Both the position numbers and the translations under genes were made by a program. Below, piece after piece: positions 12,450-24,311 of a stretch of DNA of 64,000 nucleotides (position 1 is its first letter; every line of letters begins with the position of its first letter). The stretch covers positions 8,310,501-8,374,500 of the forward strand of contig OX637288.1 in the NCBI GenBank assembly GCA_951799445.1, written 5' to 3'. The notes below the pieces were generated by a model, which saw only the letters and a list, made by a program, of their open reading frames with translations, had not been told where the DNA came from and made no database searches. The DNA is from Pseudisothecium myosuroides. Taxonomy: Eukaryota; Streptophyta; Bryopsida; Hypnales; Lembophyllaceae.

Positions 12450-12670
12450 AACTTCTTTTGCAAGCATGCACATCCGTGACACAAGACAATTTGCCTGCTA
12501 AAAATAATATTTCACTTTAATTTGATTAAATGTCTAACTCCAGCTCTAATCATCAATTTCCCACTTCCTTACTGGAATCACTTCTTGACCGACACACATG
12601 CACAACCCGCCAATCAGTGGCCTTTCACAAGCAATCTCATAATTTAAATAAGAAGGCATTACACTCTACA

Positions 12671-12870
12671 ATGATGGACAATTTCATTAAAAGAGCAATA
12701 TTATTTTAAAATGGCATGAAAATTGTTTAGAATGGCCGTTCTAAATCTATACTCGTCCTAGATGGTTTAGAACAACCGTTTTGAAATCTATACCTATCCT
12801 ATATGGTGAAAATGGCACACAGCCAAAGTGGCACTTGGAATACCACCATTTTAATGAAATTGTCCATAAT
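12671..12870. mobile_element. 200-bp fold-back MITE
   Basis: Terminal 22-bp inverted repeats ATGATGGACAATTTC.. and ..GAAATTGTCCATAAT match with one difference. The interior contains a second imperfect symmetry (GAATGGCCGTTCTAAATC, GAACAACCGTTTTGAAATC). No target duplication was identified. Confidence 0.7.
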
Positions 12871-14498
12871 GCGGGCAATTTGACTTCTGAAAGTATTCTT
12901 GCGCTCCACCCTGCTTAATTGTCACATATATGAAACAAAGGAACCATCCACCACACTCTCAAGAAAACACCAGCTTTGAACTTCAGTTCTTAAACAAAAA
13001 CACACTCACAGGCTAATTGACTTCAAGGACTCCGATTACTCACGGACAATATGTCATAAACCCACAATAACTAACACAAGCAAGTTAATAGCTCCACAGA
13101 TTGACTTAAAACAGTGACGAATTAAATTCAAACATAACACTACACTGATCCAACTTGACTAATAGACCGAAACAGACAACAGAACAACGCCAATCCCTGG
13201 TCAATTGTCCCAAATGAAAAAGACAACGCCAATCAGTGGCATATAGAAATATGAGGATTAATTGACAAAAATTGTAACTTTGAATTGAAGGAATGCACAA
13301 GTACAATTGACAAGAAGGTGAGCAAGCTCTGCAGCCTGAGAGAGAGAAATGCTCGTCCATTAGCCTTATAACCCTTCTTGGTTGTAACCAACTCTCGGTT
13401 GAACTCATAAGTCCATTTGTCTAATTGTTTCCCTTTAAGCTAATTCTAACTTCTTTATACGGTTGTCTAATAGACCTGTCCACATCTACATGACTACTTG
13501 AATTAAATTTTTGTATGAATGAAATATGTGTTGTACACTTGCACATGAGAGACAAGCCTATTTTACCTCATAGGAGGCTCACCAAGGACAATGCTTATGG
13601 GATGATGTTCTCAACAAAGAATGAAGATAGCAACAACAATGAAGATGGTGAACTACATTGGGAACGTAGTACTTGGGCATTCTCACATTAACCGTTGCTT
13701 AAACACTGTTGTCTTGCCAAACGTTGCTCTTGTTGGGGCAAACATTGCTCTATTCTTATCAACACCACAGACATTGCTGACAAACGTTGCAAACCCTCTT
13801 TATTCTAGTAGTGACTCCATCGAAGTAAATCGGGTTCCTTTTTCATTGTAGTAGTAATGTTCATTGATAAGAATTTGTTATTTGTTTGACAGTTGTAAAG
13901 ATTGGATAGTCAAATATGTAAAGTTCCCACTTGAATACCTCATATTTTTGTGATTCCTGGGAGTTTCATGACGAACTTTCCCGAGTCTCCAGTCTTTGCA
14001 ATGACGAGCAACCTGTACGGACCTTCGTTTTACAGATTCTGGATGATGAAGTTCGAAGTCTGCTATGTCCTGATAAAATCATTCGATACTAATCAATGGC
14101 TAGAGGTTCACTTTTATTTACCTGATTCTTATGCTGATTTAATTCTTGTGCATTGGAGAGTTATCACCATAAGAACAACACCATTATTGGTTATATTTAC
14201 GTCTCAATCCCTCAATATGTATTTCTGTTGTCATCGTTCATGTCACGCTCATTGTGCTTAAACTTGAAGGTTATGGAAACGGCACATAAGGTAGGACTCC
14301 GTACAACTTCAACTATCATGTTCGGCCACCTTGATTGACCTCACCACTTGTAATTCTTCATCGCAGACTGACATTGTTTGAGTATCTTGAGTGATTAATG
14401 AGTTATTGTGTTACAGGCATCTACTGCCTGCAATTCTTCTTGTTAATATGTGAAGGAAATCAAGGAAAGCTATGATCCAGGTCACGACATTTGCTTCA
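12871..14498. other. Intergenic region without recognisable gene
   Basis: No supported gene. 13620-13830 has a loosely repeated AACGTTGC / AACATTGC word (about six occurrences) in a short open frame that encodes nothing recognisable. The rest is unremarkable. Confidence 0.3.
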
Positions 14499-16400
14499 TT
14501 TTTTTTTTTCAAAGGACGGTGGTCAATGTATTTAAAAACACAGGAAAACACGGGGAATACAAACTAGTCCGGTTCTAACGGACAAATCAATCTGGGTGGT
14601 AAACTGAGTGTAAGGTGCCACCTCGGCCGATGGAAACTACCAGAACAAAAAACTTCGTTCTTACACCAAGTGTCAAGGAAGTCTTGGCAAATCTGGAGTT
14701 TCTTTTCCTCACTACAACGAGAATAGTAAGTAAGAGTGTGGTTCCTTTGGGCCATGCCCGCAAGAATTGCATCTCTCCAAGCAAGGTTACTTGTCTGAAT
14801 GTGGTTGATTCTCTCCTGGGCAAATACCAGTCTGTTCCGCGCGCACCAGATTCTCCAAAGAATCGCGGACCTGAGGATGTCATTTGCAATGTTCCTTGGA
14901 CGAGTGGAGGGGGTGTAATGTCCCTCCCTGTCAAAACTGCCAGGAGGAATCCCGGTAATCGTCTCTCTCCATGATAGGGATTTGTTTTGCTCCAGCTTGT
15001 GTCTAGTAAGTTTAAATAAGTTCCATGTCCTGCGGGCATGTCTGCATGTTCTGAGTAAGTGCTCAGTGGATTCTCTCGCGCCCGTCTGGCAGCATTGGCA
15101 AATTGGGGAATAACCCATCACCGAACTCCAACTCGCCGTTGGGAGACCCCCTGAATTGGTCAACCAAAGGAAAAATTGCGTCTTTGCCGGTCGCCTCTTG
15201 TCCTACAATATTTGAATTGCAGATTTCATCTCCTGTTCAGTCAAGTTGAGTTCCTTAAGCTTGGTCTGTAGCCTTGTTGGGGTCGCTTTCGCTTGGAGTC
15301 CTATCTTGTATCCCAGCCTGGTCAAGTAATTGAAGAAGGGTACTGTTTTGTCTGGGTTGTCCGTCTCCCAATGCCACTCTCTGGGGTCGAAGTCGAGCTC
15401 TTGGATCAATCCTGCTAGCCATATGTGGCCTGTAAATCGGTCATCTGGGTTAATTCTTGTGAGGTGGAGGTCACCCCCAGTGGTAACAACTCTGGCCCGC
15501 CTCAACTCGCTACTTGTTAGCTCCTTCAATTCTTCATTTTCTCTGTCCCTGTAAAAGTTCGAATGCGAGTGGTAGAAACGCTTACCTGCATGTGGTCCTC
15601 TCATTTGGTATAACCTTAACTCCTGCTGTAGTGGGTATTCTATTACCCATTCAAAGGATTTAAGGGGCGGGGATTGGGTCATTGACCATGTGTTGGGGAT
15701 GGCATTAATTATTTCCTCCCTTCTAGATTGTGAGAAGCTACGACCTAGCAGAAGGTTGAGATCGTCCTCTGACTTCCATCTATGATTGGAGCTGTCCCAT
15801 AAATCCTACAGTTTGCTTACGTGTTTCCTCATCCATGTGCTACCGTAAGAGTAGGCTGAGTCACCAATCATACCGTTGTGAGTTCCGTACAATTTGCCAT
15901 TTCAGAAGATATTTTGTCTACCCATTGCTTCTTTCCCATCAGGTTGTTGGAATACAAGTCCATGTCTAACTCTACACCATGCCTTCCATACAGCCCACCA
16001 CATGTCAGAGCCATTAGCGTTAACTCTGGAGGCAAAAAGGATGAAATGGATGTTTGGAGGCCACTTACCTCCCCTTTTGGGTCTAATCAATCTCATGCGG
16101 TATTGTATGAGGATCCTCCATAGCGCGTTGCCAGGCATGAGACCTCTTATCAAAAAGTTTAGGATTTTTTTTTGAAGGAAGAATTCTTAAATTAGTATTA
16201 ATGATGGACCTATGACCGTAGAATATTTTGCAGAATTTTTCTGCATAAAAAGTGTAGGGTGGCCAAATATGTATTTTAAGGTCGAGGAAAGATGCAAGTT
16301 TCGAGATGAAGGGTCTATAACCGTGGAGTCTAGGGATATGAATGATTAAAAGATATAATTTTTGTGGTCGTGAATGTAAGTGCCATGGAAACAAGAAATG
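14499..16400 (-). mobile_element. L1-type LINE fragment, 3' part, minus strand
   Basis: Non-LTR retrotransposon remnant. The C-terminal frame (15163-14564, 199 codons) has the reverse-transcriptase zinc-binding pattern CQCCQTG..ESTEHLLRTCRHARRTWN, as in plant L1 ORF2 C-termini and zf-RVT proteins. Upstream frames 15682-15203, 16153-15902 and 16394-16083 look like the preceding ORF2 region, now split by frameshifts. A run of eleven T at 14499-14509 is the poly(A) tail seen on the other strand, marking the 3' end. The catalytic reverse transcriptase and endonuclease are absent, so it is 5'-truncated and dead. Confidence 0.75.
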
Positions 16401-17023
16401 GTGGATATTGTGAGGGACGAAAGAGATTTCTTTGCAAGAGAGGTGTTCGAGAGAGTTCTAAAGAGGGAAAGAGGGAGTAAGAGAGTTCAAGAGAGGGACA
16501 ATTGGTATGGAGGATTTACATAATTTGAGAGATGGGGGCCCAAGGTTAGATTAAAGAGGGTCAAGGCATTAGATAGGGAAAGCAAAGGAAATAAGCGAGG
16601 GTTATGTAGACGTTTTCTTTGGAGACAGAGATTGAAAGTGGAGAAGTTAAGGGTTAATTGGAGGAACAATTAAGGAGTGGGTTTAGGGTGGGAGAAAGAG
16701 ACGGATAATGAGGCTAGAAAACGGATGTTGTTTAGTTTAGGAAAAATTCTGCAAATGATAAGGGGGGTTGGTATGAGGTTTTCAGATCTGTTGGAGGGAG
16801 ACGTACATGGGTTTAGATTTAAGGTAGAGAATAGTAAGGAGACGGGGACTAAGGATTGGGATGAGTTAGTGGCAGTTGAACAAAAATTGAGCTATGCAAA
16901 CAAAAATTGGGCAAATGATTTAGGCACCAACATGACCATGTACAAGCTTCGATGGTGGCCCTTTTAGTCTCACCATCGTTTTTGTATTAGTGGAAAATAA
17001 TGTCTTAATAGTACGAACAATAA
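16401..17023. other. Purine-rich stretch and unassigned open frame
   Basis: 16430-16700 is strongly purine-rich on the plus strand (GAGAGAG, AGAGGGAAAGAGGG). A plus-strand open frame 16677-16967 (96 codons) has no recognisable domain and is probably fortuitous. Confidence 0.3.
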
Positions 17024-20000
17024 TTATGCTCCATAATGCTTTAGGAGCAGAATCTGAAGAACTCTTTTAATCTCATTCCAGCTGAAACTAGGAGCGTGAA
17101 TGAAGATATCAACCTCCGGATCTAGGCTACAAACTACGTTGAAGATGAAGTAGATGTGCTTACAATACGTCCATGCACCGCGCTTGCCGAGTGACTTGTC
17201 AGACATATCCTTGAAAGATTGGCAGTCACAGTTCGGGAACTGGCCAATCGTCAATAAGTACTTAGAAACCTTAGATATGCTTCTAGACTCAAAAGTCACA
17301 ATGTAGCCCAAAGCTGGAGGAGGTACCATCAGAATTGAGCAGATCTTTCCAACAACTGATAGAGCAGAGGCGCAACTATTATGATGTTTGGTAGTCGGAG
17401 CAGAAGGATTTCTTCTAATATTCTTACCATATTTCTTTGTGGGGTGATCCGCAGGGTTAGAGGGTGGAGGATAATCGTCCAGATTCACGGATATTCCGTC
17501 ATTGAAGAGTTGTCGTGAAGACAATTGGATGCGCTCGGCAAGAGAGAACCCGGCATTTCCTAAAGAGAGAATATCTTTTCTGCTTAAGTTTGTGCCCATA
17601 ATAACAGGCCAGACATCCGGGATAGGCGGTTTGGAAACCACCCATTTTCGACTAGTGCCCTCCACACAACGATGGATGTCATCATTGCAGAAGAAAAACC
17701 GCATTCTCTCCAATCTAGTCTTCTTATAATTGTTCATGAGACCAGTATAAGTAGGGGCAGCTGTATTGCGATTGTCTTGCACAATCCTGGCCACGCACTT
17801 CTTCTTCGTCTTGACTTGCAGCGCAAAACAAGCTTTAGCAAATGTCTTTGGCAGCCTTGCAATATGTCACTGGTGTTCATCGCAGACAGTTTCCTAAACA
17901 AATTTGACGTGGTGCATCCTAGCGAAAGTTGTAGGTGTCTTGGAAGGAAGATCTTCCGATTCTTCTGGCACATGATCGGGTTCGGATGGCGAGTCTTTTG
18001 CAGTGAGGTCAACTATCTTTGGATCAATTTCTGAACCTGGTGGAAGATCTGATTTCTGACATGTGGGCGAAATATGCTTATCTTGTCTGGACGGTGCGAA
18101 TCAAATTCTGAACCTGGTAGAAGATCTGATTTCCGTTTGGTGGAAACAAATACTTCTTCACCCTCGAGGTGAGGTTGGCGTGTGCAGAAGTCGTCAGCAC
18201 CTGGCATGTCGACGAGGGCGATGTGAAGGACCTTAGCATTTCCAGAGCGTTGAGCGGTGCGATGTGCAATACGAAGTCGGAGTTCTTCCTTGTCAGGACC
18301 TGTCCCCACTTTCTCACCTTTGAGGAATTGGTAGTAGGCTACAACCTGCATAAACGCCCGGACCATATCATCCAGTGGCAACATACAGGTCATTCCCCTT
18401 TTTGCCAGATTGCTGCAGCCACTTGTTGTGAACAGACTCCGCCAAATTACAAGATGGAATCTCAATCAATTCAACTTCCAAAAGATCTTGCGAGGCAACA
18501 TTTAAAGTTAGATGTTTGAATGAATAGCCAAAGAAAAAGGATTAAAGTAGGTCTCAAATAGCTACCTCAACAGGCATCCACGGAGGAGAGACCACCAATG
18601 TCGATTCTCCCCCATCATTGGCTTCAGGTAGGGTTACGGTGTTAAGGAGAGGTGCCGCTGACATTGACTGCGCATCAGGAGCAAGACCAATATCGGCACC
18701 GTACTACTGGGCAGGCGAAATCAAGAATTTTGAACAAACAATAAGCACTGTCAATATTGGTTGTGGTTTAGAAAATAGAACTTCTAATTGCTGTAATGTG
18801 ATTATAAAACTTACCAGCTCCATGAACCCGCCCCATTGACGGTATCTAAAGTGCCAAAAAGCTAGCCATAAGTCCAATCTCGATAGCGCCTCTTCAGTGG
18901 CTACTCCAGAAGATAACCACGACGCCCGAATTGCTAAGTATTTGCTTTGCGCCTCTTCTAAGGAGGTGAAATTCTTGTATTGTTTGCAGAGTCACCGATG
19001 TTGCTCTTGAAGTTCTGCCCTGATATCCGCCTTGGTGTGTTTCTCTAAGGATTGCAACCAGTGAAATAGGCAAGTTCGCTCCCGATTTACCATAGGCAAA
19101 GATGGATCGCCACTCCCATAGGCGATACGCACTGCATTCCAATTTGCTTAGGCGTTGTCGGCCATAAATCCTTTAAAATTTGGATTAGAAATATCATGCC
19201 TGCTGGAAATTGCATTCAAATTTTTCCAGAACACTTGTTGTGCTACAACATTCTCGGATTGCATATCGTAAACAACAATAGTCATGACTTGGTAGTATGT
19301 AGAATCATACACGTGGCAGGCCATAGTGGTCCAAGACTTGACCCGTTTGACATGGTCAAACATCATCCAAGCGTCCTCCAAGTCTCCACCTGGTTGCATG
19401 CGCTTAACCAAGTCTACCCCGCTCCCGGGTCCCAGCTCCGCCATCTTGAAAATGAAGACTTTGTCAGACTCAGCACCTTGTCCAGGAAAACGGTTTTCTT
19501 AGACGAAGGCCCATGTACTGGAGCCCCGCAGCCTAGTAATGCTGTCCATTACTCCAAAACGACGCAGATATCAAAATGTGGTAACCTCATTACGAATACT
19601 GGGTGATGACATTTGCTTGAACTTGTCCAAAACGGGGACAAGTTCGTCCACTGCCAACATCTTATGGGGATTATCTTCTGCGCATAAAAGGAATTCGCCG
19701 AGGTACTCCTTACTGGCCTCAAGGACAATGGCAGAATTAGTCGCCAACGGAGTCCGTTCTACCTCCTCGCCAATAAGAGATCGAAGTTTTGCGGAGGAGT
19801 CTCTATAATTTTCCTTCTTCACTGGATGGCTATGGATTCCGAGATGCACGCAAGCTCGGGTCATCAAATTGGAGCCATGTATGTAGTAGATCCTAGCGGG
19901 GCAACTTCCAATGCATGTCGGCAAAACTTGACAGATTGAACATGCAATTGTAGAATGCAATGGAAGATCGAAGTGTGGAACAAAGGGGGGACGATGCGGT

Positions 20001-20927
20001 ACCATTCCACTCAGTCTCATTCAACGGTGACAGTCGGTGTCGTCGGTCTAAATATTCGCATGAATTGTTTGTGCATTGGAGGTGCCCCAAACAAGCCGAA
20101 GTTCGAAAAGTAAGGTGAGAGTCAGACTGGATGTGCGTCGTCACTGTTCGGGTCCATGCATGTCCGTCAACTTTTTTATCCATTCCATGCAACCGCCTAG
20201 CCTTGTTTGATGATGGGTACTTTCCCATAGGTGGAAGTTCAAATATGACATCCCCATCAAACTCCGGAGGCAGAAAATCTACCTTCTTTATTGGAATGGA
20301 AGTGTAATCTAATTTACTGAGTACTGACTTTGCACCTCGGCAGGAGCTTAGATTGCGGAGGCATTGCACAATACTATCAACGGGAGAGAGTGGGGGTTTC
20401 ACATGCACCGATTCTGCACAATGTAAAATCGGGGCGTTATGAACAACATGTGCAGGTTCTAAATTGGAGCGACAACTAGCAGGTTTCGGTAGAATGCACT
20501 CACTATCCGAATCGTCACTAAGAACTAGAACAGGGATCTCCGGGGGCTCTAGTTTGACCTTCTGGAGCAGAGGGGTGACATCAGTAGCTGTGGTAGAACG
20601 ACTGGGAGTTAAAGTGTTAGAACCAATAACTGGTGGAACGTCCATCAATCCATACAGTCGATAATTTGCAGGCGTCAACAACCAGACCTGACCACCAGCA
20701 CGAGTAGTTGACAACTGAGCAACAGTATGTGATACCACATTAGAGATTGGATCAACAACATCCATGTCCACATGCAAACTCCCCTCAAGAATATTGAACC
20801 GTGAAGCTAAACGGCTACCACTAACTATTGAGTAACCCTCTTCCTCCACAATGAAAGAAATTGAGATAGTTTGCCCCTCTCCCCTGATGAAAACAGTGAC
20901 TGAGCCGCCATCATGCAAGGCAGCCAT
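17024..20927 (-). pseudogene. Mutator-like transposase gene, decayed
   Basis: Transposase of a MULE-type DNA transposon, read right to left. The first open frame (20927-19893, 344 codons, ATG at 20927) ends in a Cys-rich stretch with C-x4-C-x4-C (LGHLQCTNNSCEYLD), like WRKY-GCM1/FLYWCH zinc fingers of MULE proteins. 19444-18820 carries a transposase-core-like segment (MTIVVYDMQSENV, FKGFMADNA). It is broken by TAA at about 19149 and TGA near 19006, each fitting a single-base change from CAA or CGA, and ends at a GTAAGT donor near 18818. 18465-18013 is shifted by one frame. The last frame (17794-17024, 256 codons) has a SWIM finger, CDC..CKH. Frame breaks mean no functional protein. Divergently oriented to the gene at 21992-24196. 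Confidence 0.8.
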
Positions 20928-21543
20928 CGAACTAGTTGAGAAGATAGATAAAGCGATTTCAAGGCTAAAGAGGAAGTGGGCAGGAGTGGAGAGGCACTTA
21001 GAACTTTAGAAACTCATTGCTATTTAAGATGTTGTAATTGATTGAAACATGGTACAACAGGTAGTAAGTTAATAGGGTGGATTGTGATCTGGTATAGGAG
21101 TTGAGTTTAAAGGAGCTGAGCAGCCGTTATTTGTAATAAATTAGTAACCACTTTGACAGATTATAAATAGATGTTAGTCTCTAGAGTAGAGTGGAGGCTG
21201 ATGAGTTAGCCGTCGTTTGTTCAAATTATTCTTTTTATATTAGAATACTAGCGGTTGGTGCTTGCTATGCTACGCATTCATTATTAGAATTTTATTAGAA
21301 TTTTATTAAAAATTTTATATATTAGATAAAATGCAGAACAAAAATTTCAATAAATCTTCAAATAAAAATTACTAAAATCTTTGTATAATTTTGTTTATAA
21401 GTAAGCATATATTGAAATGAACAATAGAAATTTATTGAATGATGAATGAAATATATGCAATGGTGAATATTGTAAAAGATACACATTTATTGTAATGCAT
21501 TCAATAAATGACTCAGATTTCGGATAAGAACAGGATTTAGGGT

Positions 21544-21603
21544 GTTTTCCGGTCTCCCAAAAGCAACGCCGACATCGGCGTTGCTTTAGGGAGACCGGAA
21601 AAC
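21544..21603. repeat. Perfect-stem inverted repeat, about 29-bp arms
   Basis: GTTTTCCGGTCTCCC..AAGCAACGCCGA and TCGGCGTTGCTT..GGGAGACCGGAAAAC (approximate spacing) are inverted about a 2-base centre at 21573-21574. Much more GC-rich than its surroundings. Confidence 0.85.
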
Positions 21604-21610
21604 ATCTCAC

Positions 21611-21730
21611 ATAACTTTTGGAGAAATTGTCCAAATCGAGCATGTGAGATATTTTTCGGCATCTACAGTTTTTGTAGATGCCGAAAAACATCTCACATGC
21701 CCAATTTGGATAATTTCTCTAAAAGTTATT
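21611..21730. repeat. Inverted duplication of an accessory-gene exon fragment
   Basis: Arms 21611-21667 and 21673-21730 are reverse complements with few differences around a 5-base loop. The right arm and its continuation to about 21813 copy the accessory-gene coding segment at about 23430-23582 (GTAGATGCCGAAAAACATC, GATTCGTCCGATTCGTCCG). Confidence 0.85.
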
Positions 21731-21991
21731 GGCCTCTAAAGTTTGCAGCCAGTCAATGCAGATTCGTCCGATTCGTCCGTGAACAATAAGATTCTGTCCA
21801 ATATGAAAACCCTGATCAACGTGATGTTTTATATAACAAAAATCGAGGCCAATATCGGCTTTGCTTTCTAGGGTGCACGAACCATAGCCTCTCTTATTAA
21901 AGACTTCTCTTTTGGGTGCTGCTGTTTGAACTTCTACGTTGTTGTTTTGTGCCAAACGCTTACTTTTTCCAATTGTTCATTTTGTTTCCAG

Positions 21992-24196
21992 CAAGAGTTA
22001 GATGAAGCCGTTGCACATGCAACGAGGTGGTTCAAAGAAAGATACCCAGAGAAGTCAATTGAGTGGACTACGGGGAAGTTGCACGAGGCAATTGGAAAGG
22101 CGGTGGATAAGGTAAAGAAAGAGACTCAATCTGAACTGAAGAAACAACTCCCGATTGCAGATCCCAAATTAACCCCCCAGTTTCTTGAAGAAGTTAAAAA
22201 ACATTATGAATGACGGGAAAATGATCCTGAGATGTCTCAGGAGAAGCTTTGGTATCTTGCGACATCTTCCATGGATAATTCTATGAAGGTGAAGTGGCTT
22301 GAGCGTTGGAACAAGCCGGCATCTCTACGGGAGGCTGTGAAGTTTCTAAAGTCCAAGTTTGCTGACCATGCGTTTCTAGAGTGGCTGCATAAAGCCACCT
22401 GGTGGGGTCAGGTGGATTTTGTTCAGTCAGCATGTTCATGATTTCAAAGTAATTCTCATTGTGTCAATTTTCTTATTTTCTTGTTTTCTTACAGATCGCG
22501 AGTGAAGTGCAGTTGCTTTTTGATGCAACATTATCCGATATCGATGTCACAATTGACTATAACCCGCCTGGTGAAATTTCCATCAAATCAATTTCGGACT
22601 ACTTGGAGGAAATGCGAATTCAGCTATGGGATTTGGCGTTTGAGGACGAATTCAAGGACAAAAAGGTTCACAAAAATCACCCACCTGAGCTCCAAGTGGG
22701 ACTGTCAAAGGCTGTTTCACGTGTATTGTACAGGTATTTTATGTATATATTGTACCCGAGGAAGGCACTATCTAAGGTACCTGCATTCTTTACTAGCTAT
22801 CTGAATATGAAAGCTGGGAATTGCATGATCACTGATGCCATTGATGCAAAGTGGAAGAGAGAGCACTGGGAAAAATGTGGTTGGTACATTGATTGCCCGG
22901 TGACCAGGCCACCATCATCTGACATCGACCTCCGAAATAGTATCCAACCTAATTTAGCCGACACGAATGTTGTCATCCTCCCTGTGGCCACGACGGCTCC
23001 TGCTAAGAAAAATCATGGTTCAAAGAGGAAGGCTCAAGAAGAGGAAGCTGCCAAAAAAAAGGCTGCGATGGAAGCTGAGACCGCGGCAAAAGTTTAGGCA
23101 GCTATTGTTGTCGCTGAGGCCAACATGAAGCGACTCACAAAGGCGGCTATGGCAGATGCTAATGCCAGATTAGCAGCAGCCACTTCGTCGTTTGCCGCAA
23201 CTAGGTTGGATGAGGACTTGGAGGTCCTCAACGATGCCCCCCATCCTACAACAAATCGACGTGTACTCCGTGCTCAAAGAACCCCTTCTGCAGTTGAAGA
23301 TGAAGGATTTAGTCCTCTGTCCTTTGCAACACAGAAATTGAAGTGGAAGGTGCTTTCAGGGAAATCAGCATCATCATCACCGGCACCACCACAGTCTTCT
23401 ATCTTCATTGCAAACACTTCCCTCATGAAGATGATGGCTGTAGATGCCGAAAAACATCTCACATGCCCGATTTGGACAATTTCTCCAAAAGTTATTGGCC
23501 TCCAAAGTTTGCAGTCAGTCAATGCAGATTCGTCCGATTCGTCCGTGAACAGTAAGATTCTGTCCGATATGAAAACCCTGATTCAGGTAATACTTTACAA
23601 GGATGCAAGGCAATTGGCCGCCACATTCGATAATTTCACTTTTGTCGAAATGGAGCTTTTAACTTATTCAATTTCTTGTTGAATTCAGGTAATTCTGTGC
23701 AAGCATGCAAGGCAATTGGCCGCCACATTGTTGCCCTCGAGGAAGACACCAAAGTCTTTGATGTGAAGTTGAAGCCGTATCTGACTCTGACTCCTCGGCC
23801 GATTTTGGCTACATCTGCGTCTGTGTCGCCTGCAATTGATATTGACCCTCCAATCCGCTTTGTGAAGAAGAAGAACCAATTGAGTAAGTGAGTTAACTTT
23901 GGATTTCTTTCATTTTGCCAATTGAACTCTGCTTGTCAATACTTACATAATCATACTAATTGTATTTCTGATTTTTCAGACTGAGGGCAATGATTGTCTC
24001 ACCGATGAAAGACTACGTGATGGTTCCATAGGACGCTGAAGTTGCAGATCTTCAAGCGGCCGCGTCCTCCCCAAGTTCGGCATCAACACGGCGGCAAATT
24101 GATCCCCAAGTTTGTAGATTCATTGACGACGAGGCTGTTGTTGAGATGCATTATCTCTCATCATCGTCTAACAGTTCTAGTGATTGGAGGATATGA
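21992..24196 (+). pseudogene. Accessory gene of the Mutator-like element, decayed
   Basis: Function not recognised. Exons read through 21992-about 22428, 22495-23586, 23689-about 23884 and 23981-24196, with GT-AG borders (TTTCCAG/CAAGAG, TTACAG/ATCGCG, GATTCAG/GTAATA). Three in-frame stops interrupt it: TGA at 22211, TAG at about 23095 and TAG near 24028. Each fits a single change from a sense codon, and the reading continues in frame after them. The predicted protein has a helical N-terminus, a middle region rich in W, Y and basic residues, a Lys/Ala/Glu-rich coiled-coil-like tract near 23020-23180 (KKKAAMEAETAAK), and Ser-rich tails. It is transcribed divergently from the transposase, so it is probably the second gene of the same transposon. 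Confidence 0.65.
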
Positions 24197-24311
24197 ATTT
24201 TGAGATTTCTTATATGTTTGTGAATTTTGGATAATTACATTAGTGAATCTAATGGTAATCTTCAATGGTTTTTTTCTTCCTTCCACTCTTTCATTCTATT
24301 CTTTGTATTAA

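Larger units (their letters stand above)
20928..21991. other. Intergenic spacer between divergent transposon genes
   Basis: Presumed bidirectional promoter region, AT-rich around 21270-21420. It contains the fold-backs at 21544-21603 and 21611-21730. The upstream exon of the plus-strand gene is not recognisable here and may have been displaced by them. Confidence 0.45.

Noticed and set aside
13621..13851. Possible small secreted or membrane protein
   Set aside because: The frame is built on repeated AACGTTGC words and has no clear signal peptide or homologue.
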